Source of the DNA: Christiangramia fulva
Lineage (GTDB): Bacteria; Bacteroidota; Bacteroidia; Flavobacteriales; Flavobacteriaceae
Length of the DNA stretch: 64,000 nucleotides
Reading direction: 5' to 3'
Assembly: GCF_003024155.1 (NCBI RefSeq)
Contig: NZ_CP028136.1
Span: forward strand, 2,914,001-2,978,000
Shown here: positions 62,047-64,000 of the stretch, piece after piece
Numbering within the stretch: position 1 is the first letter of the stretch
How the letters are laid out: the number at the start of each line of letters is the position of its first letter
Program-made: the position numbers and the translations under genes
Notes under the pieces: model-generated
Seen by the model: only the letters and a program-made list of their open reading frames with translations
Database searches by the model: none
What the model was told of the DNA's origin: nothing

Positions 62047-62741
62047 CAATTCACATTCAGTGTGGAAAGACCTCCATCAATTCCTAAAACCTGTCCGGTG
62101 ATCCAGCTGCTGTCTTCACTTAAAAGAAAGGCTGCCAGACTGGCGATATCTTTAGGTTTTCCTATGCGTTTTAATGGATGTCTCTGATCCATTTTTTTAA
62201 TTTTTTCTTCATTTGAAAGTATTTTTTCAGCTAATGGGGTATGGGTTAGAGAAGGAGCTATCACATTCACCCTAAAAGAAGGCGCATATTCAGCCGCCAA
62301 TGATTTGGCGAAACCTTCAATAGCGCCCTTGGCAGCAGCTACACTGGTATGAAAGGGCATTCCGGTTTGAACTGCGACGGTGCTGAAAAAGATCAGACTT
62401 GCCTGCTCAGATTTCTTCAATTTTGGCAGAATTCCCTGGAGACATCTCACCATTCCAAAGAAATTTAAGTTCATTTCCTGTTCAAAATGCGAAGGTTTGA
62501 TCATTTTAAATGGTTTGAGATCAATACTACCGGGACAGTAAACAAACCCATCAATTGTATCGGGGAGGTCCAGTTCTGCAATATCATCTTCCAGAACGTC
62601 AAATTTCAGGTGCCGGATCTTGTCTGAAAGATTTTCTTTGTTCCGCGAGGCCACGATTACCGAATTTTCAGCAGCCAGAATTTCGGCGAGTTCCCTTCCT
62701 ATTCCGGTGGAACCTCCAATAAGTAATATATTCTTTTTCAT
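62046..62741 (-). CDS. Short-chain dehydrogenase/reductase family protein with altered active site
   Basis: A 231-residue Rossmann-fold protein. The coenzyme motif NILLIGGSTGIGRELAE lies at residues 4-20, an active-site Ser is in IFFSTVAVQTGM and the C-terminus WITGQVLGIDGG is typical. In the catalytic YxxxK position the sequence is TSVAAAKGAIEG, with Val in place of Tyr, so ordinary SDR catalysis is doubtful. It is coupled to the photolyase gene by an ATGA overlap. Confidence 0.88.
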   Translation of the reverse strand: MKKNILLIGGSTGIGRELAEILAAENSVIVASRNKENLSDKIRHLKFDVLEDDIAELDLPDTIDGFVYCPGSIDLKPFKMIKPSHFEQEMNLNFFGMVRCLQGILPKLKKSEQASLIFFSTVAVQTGMPFHTSVAAAKGAIEGFAKSLAAEYAPSFRVNVIAPSLTHTPLAEKILSNEEKIKKMDQRHPLKRIGKPKDIASLAAFLLSEDSSWITGQVLGIDGGLSTLNVN

Positions 62742-62808
62742 TTTTTAATGTTTTCCCTCGGAAAAGTTTCGGATTACTGGTAAAAAATTTTGGTTCGTTT
62801 CCTGATAA

Positions 62809-63315
62809 TTAATTCAAAATATCCTGTTTAAGGGTAGGTTCATTTTCCGTTTCTTTGAATTCACCGAAGATTTCAATCAATTTTTTCCTTCGATATTCAA
62901 AGATTTCGGCCAGTTTGGGTTTCACCAGAAAAGGATGCGTGAATTGCCCGATTTTTCCGAAGGGAAGTTTGTAGTCTATGATATCTTCCATCTCCACGCC
63001 ACCGGGAATTGATTTGAGAAAATGTTTATGATGCCACATTTTGTAAGGGCCAAAGCGCTGCTCATCTACAAAATATTCACCTTCTTTTACATGGGTAATT
63101 TCGGTGATCCATTTTGTTTTAATGCCTCCAACAGGAGAAACAAGATACTGGATGATCTGCCCCGGGAACATTTCGCGATCACCTCCTGAAAGGATTTCAA
63201 AACCCATGTAATCTGGCGTGATTACCTTAAGGTTCTTTGGATCTGATAAAAAATTCCAGGCTTCCTCCCGGGAAATAGGCAATTTTTGAATGCTGTGTAA
63301 AGTGTAAATTTTCAT
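62809..63315 (-). CDS. SRPBCC (START/polyketide cyclase-like) family protein
   Basis: A 168-residue protein with the ligand-binding helix-grip pattern: MKIYTLHSIQKLPISREEAW at the start, FLSDPKNLKVITPDYMGFEI, then KHFLKSIPGGVEMEDIIDY. Members bind hydrophobic small molecules. The ATG at 63315 gives the usual N-terminus; the frame is open seven codons further. It is the first gene of the group with the SDR and photolyase genes (67 bp to the next). Confidence 0.88.
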   Translation of the reverse strand: MKIYTLHSIQKLPISREEAWNFLSDPKNLKVITPDYMGFEILSGGDREMFPGQIIQYLVSPVGGIKTKWITEITHVKEGEYFVDEQRFGPYKMWHHKHFLKSIPGGVEMEDIIDYKLPFGKIGQFTHPFLVKPKLAEIFEYRRKKLIEIFGEFKETENEPTLKQDILN

Positions 63316-63457
63316 CAGATGTAAAGGTAGTAGCAAAAATGTTTAAAATAAAGTAATAAAAGTTAAACAAAAATTAAATAATAGTTGATTTTTAATTTTA
63401 TTGAGGCTAAATCTTCTTCTTTTATTAGTTATATTTATAAGACTAAACTCATTAAAA

Positions 63458-64000
63458 ATGAAAGAATTACAATTGCTTTTTTTAGTCTTGACCACAGCAG
63501 TTATGTCTGCTCAGGTTGAGGCTCCACAACCAAGTCCGCAGGGAAAGATCCAACAGAAAGTAGGTCTTACCGATGTGGCAATAGAATATTCCCGCCCCGG
63601 AATGAAGGGCAGGACCATTTTTGGTGATCTTGTTCCCTATGGGGAACTCTGGCGTACCGGAGCTAATGCCAATACCACAATTAGTTTTAGCGATGACGTT
63701 ACTATTGAGGGGAATACCCTAAAGGCAGGGAAGTACGCTATTTATACTGTTCCCAGGGAAAAAAACTGGCAGGTGATCTTTTATAAGAACACCGATAACT
63801 GGGGAGTTCCACAGGAATGGGACGAATCTAAAGTTGCCTTAAAGGCTACAGCTGAGGTTGACGAACTTCCTTTTGATGTGGAAACATTCACTATCTTTTT
63901 AAATAATCTTACCAATGATTCGGGAGTTCTTGAATTTGTTTGGGCCAATAAAATAGCCTCACTGCCTTTTCAGGTACCTACTGAAAAAAAGGCCATGGCC
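63458..64000 (+). CDS. DUF2911 family secreted protein, N-terminal part
   Basis: A frame with ATG at 63458 runs open to the window edge (181 codons), so the gene is incomplete on the right. The signal peptide MKELQLLFLVLTTAVMSAQ is followed by QPSPQGKIQQKVGLTDVAIE, YSRPGMKGRTIFGDLVPYGE and LWRTGANANTTISFSDDV, the pattern of DUF2911 proteins common in Bacteroidota. Function unknown. The 142-bp gap before it is AT-rich and must hold its promoter and that of the divergent SRPBCC gene. Confidence 0.88.
   Translation, partial: MKELQLLFLVLTTAVMSAQVEAPQPSPQGKIQQKVGLTDVAIEYSRPGMKGRTIFGDLVPYGELWRTGANANTTISFSDDVTIEGNTLKAGKYAIYTVPREKNWQVIFYKNTDNWGVPQEWDESKVALKATAEVDELPFDVETFTIFLNNLTNDSGVLEFVWANKIASLPFQVPTEKKAMA

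Overview
The window is a gene-dense, AT-leaning chromosomal segment of a member of the Bacteroidota, almost certainly a marine-type Flavobacteriaceae (Gramella/Christiangramia-like is my best guess; this rests on gene content, not on a search). Supporting signs are a type IX secretion (T9SS) adhesin with a gliding-motility C-terminal domain beside PorP/SprF and OmpA-like genes, flavobacterial families such as DUF3822, RskA/ECF pairs, 2TM proteins and SpoIIM/RDD neighbours, weak or absent Shine-Dalgarno sequences, and promoters of the Bacteroidetes type (TTTG, about 19 nt, TAnnTTTG).

Layout. 1-8.9 kb: a SpoIIM-like fragment and RDD protein, a cyclophilin lipoprotein, a CoA-type Nudix hydrolase, an acyltransferase, an ECF sigma factor with a membrane partner, NADH dehydrogenase II, a hemerythrin-like protein, and a LytS/2TM/LytTR operon preceded by an exact LytTR double site. 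8.9-12.3 kb: a second ECF sigma/anti-sigma pair, a Cu/Zn superoxide dismutase lipoprotein and a hydrolase-OsmC fusion. 12.4-20.3 kb: a sugar-oxidation locus (DUF1080 hydrolase, two TIM-barrel isomerases, Gfo/Idh/MocA oxidoreductase, NupG-like permease, and a divergent GMC oxidoreductase with its Tat-type small subunit), consistent with catabolism through 3-keto sugars. 20.3-24.4 kb: a PAS-rich histidine kinase with two receiver-only regulators, bracketed by a 62-bp direct repeat that is the 3' end of a hydrolase gene. 24.3-31.5 kb: that hydrolase, a six-hairpin glycosidase, an S9 peptidase fused to a cysteine-less SUMF1 domain, and a GNAT protein. 31.6-36.9 kb: pyrR, pyrB, a STAS-like protein, ribonuclease Z, a CAP-domain lipoprotein and an S41 peptidase. 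37.1-47.7 kb: an operon for a 2,541-residue repeat adhesin, PorP/SprF and an OmpA-like protein. 48.2-52.4 kb: pdxH, sixA, ppk, ppx. 52.4-58.4 kb: miaE, dnaX, RNase P RNA, a GH16 glucanase and a conserved cluster with rsmD. 58.5-64 kb: a RecD-like helicase, kdsB, a photolyase/SDR/SRPBCC group and the start of a DUF2911 gene.

The observations I rate highest are: a slippery A AAA AAG heptamer inside an A10 run in dnaX, placed just after the clamp-loader core, with a -1 stop two codons on and a small downstream stem-loop (candidate recoding to make a gamma subunit); the LytTR double site with a fitting promoter upstream of the sensor operon; the 62-bp direct repeats around the signalling block; the phased GGGGT boxes upstream of the adhesin operon; and the five 249-bp near-identical tandem repeats in the adhesin gene. 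No tRNA, IS element, prophage or CRISPR array was seen.
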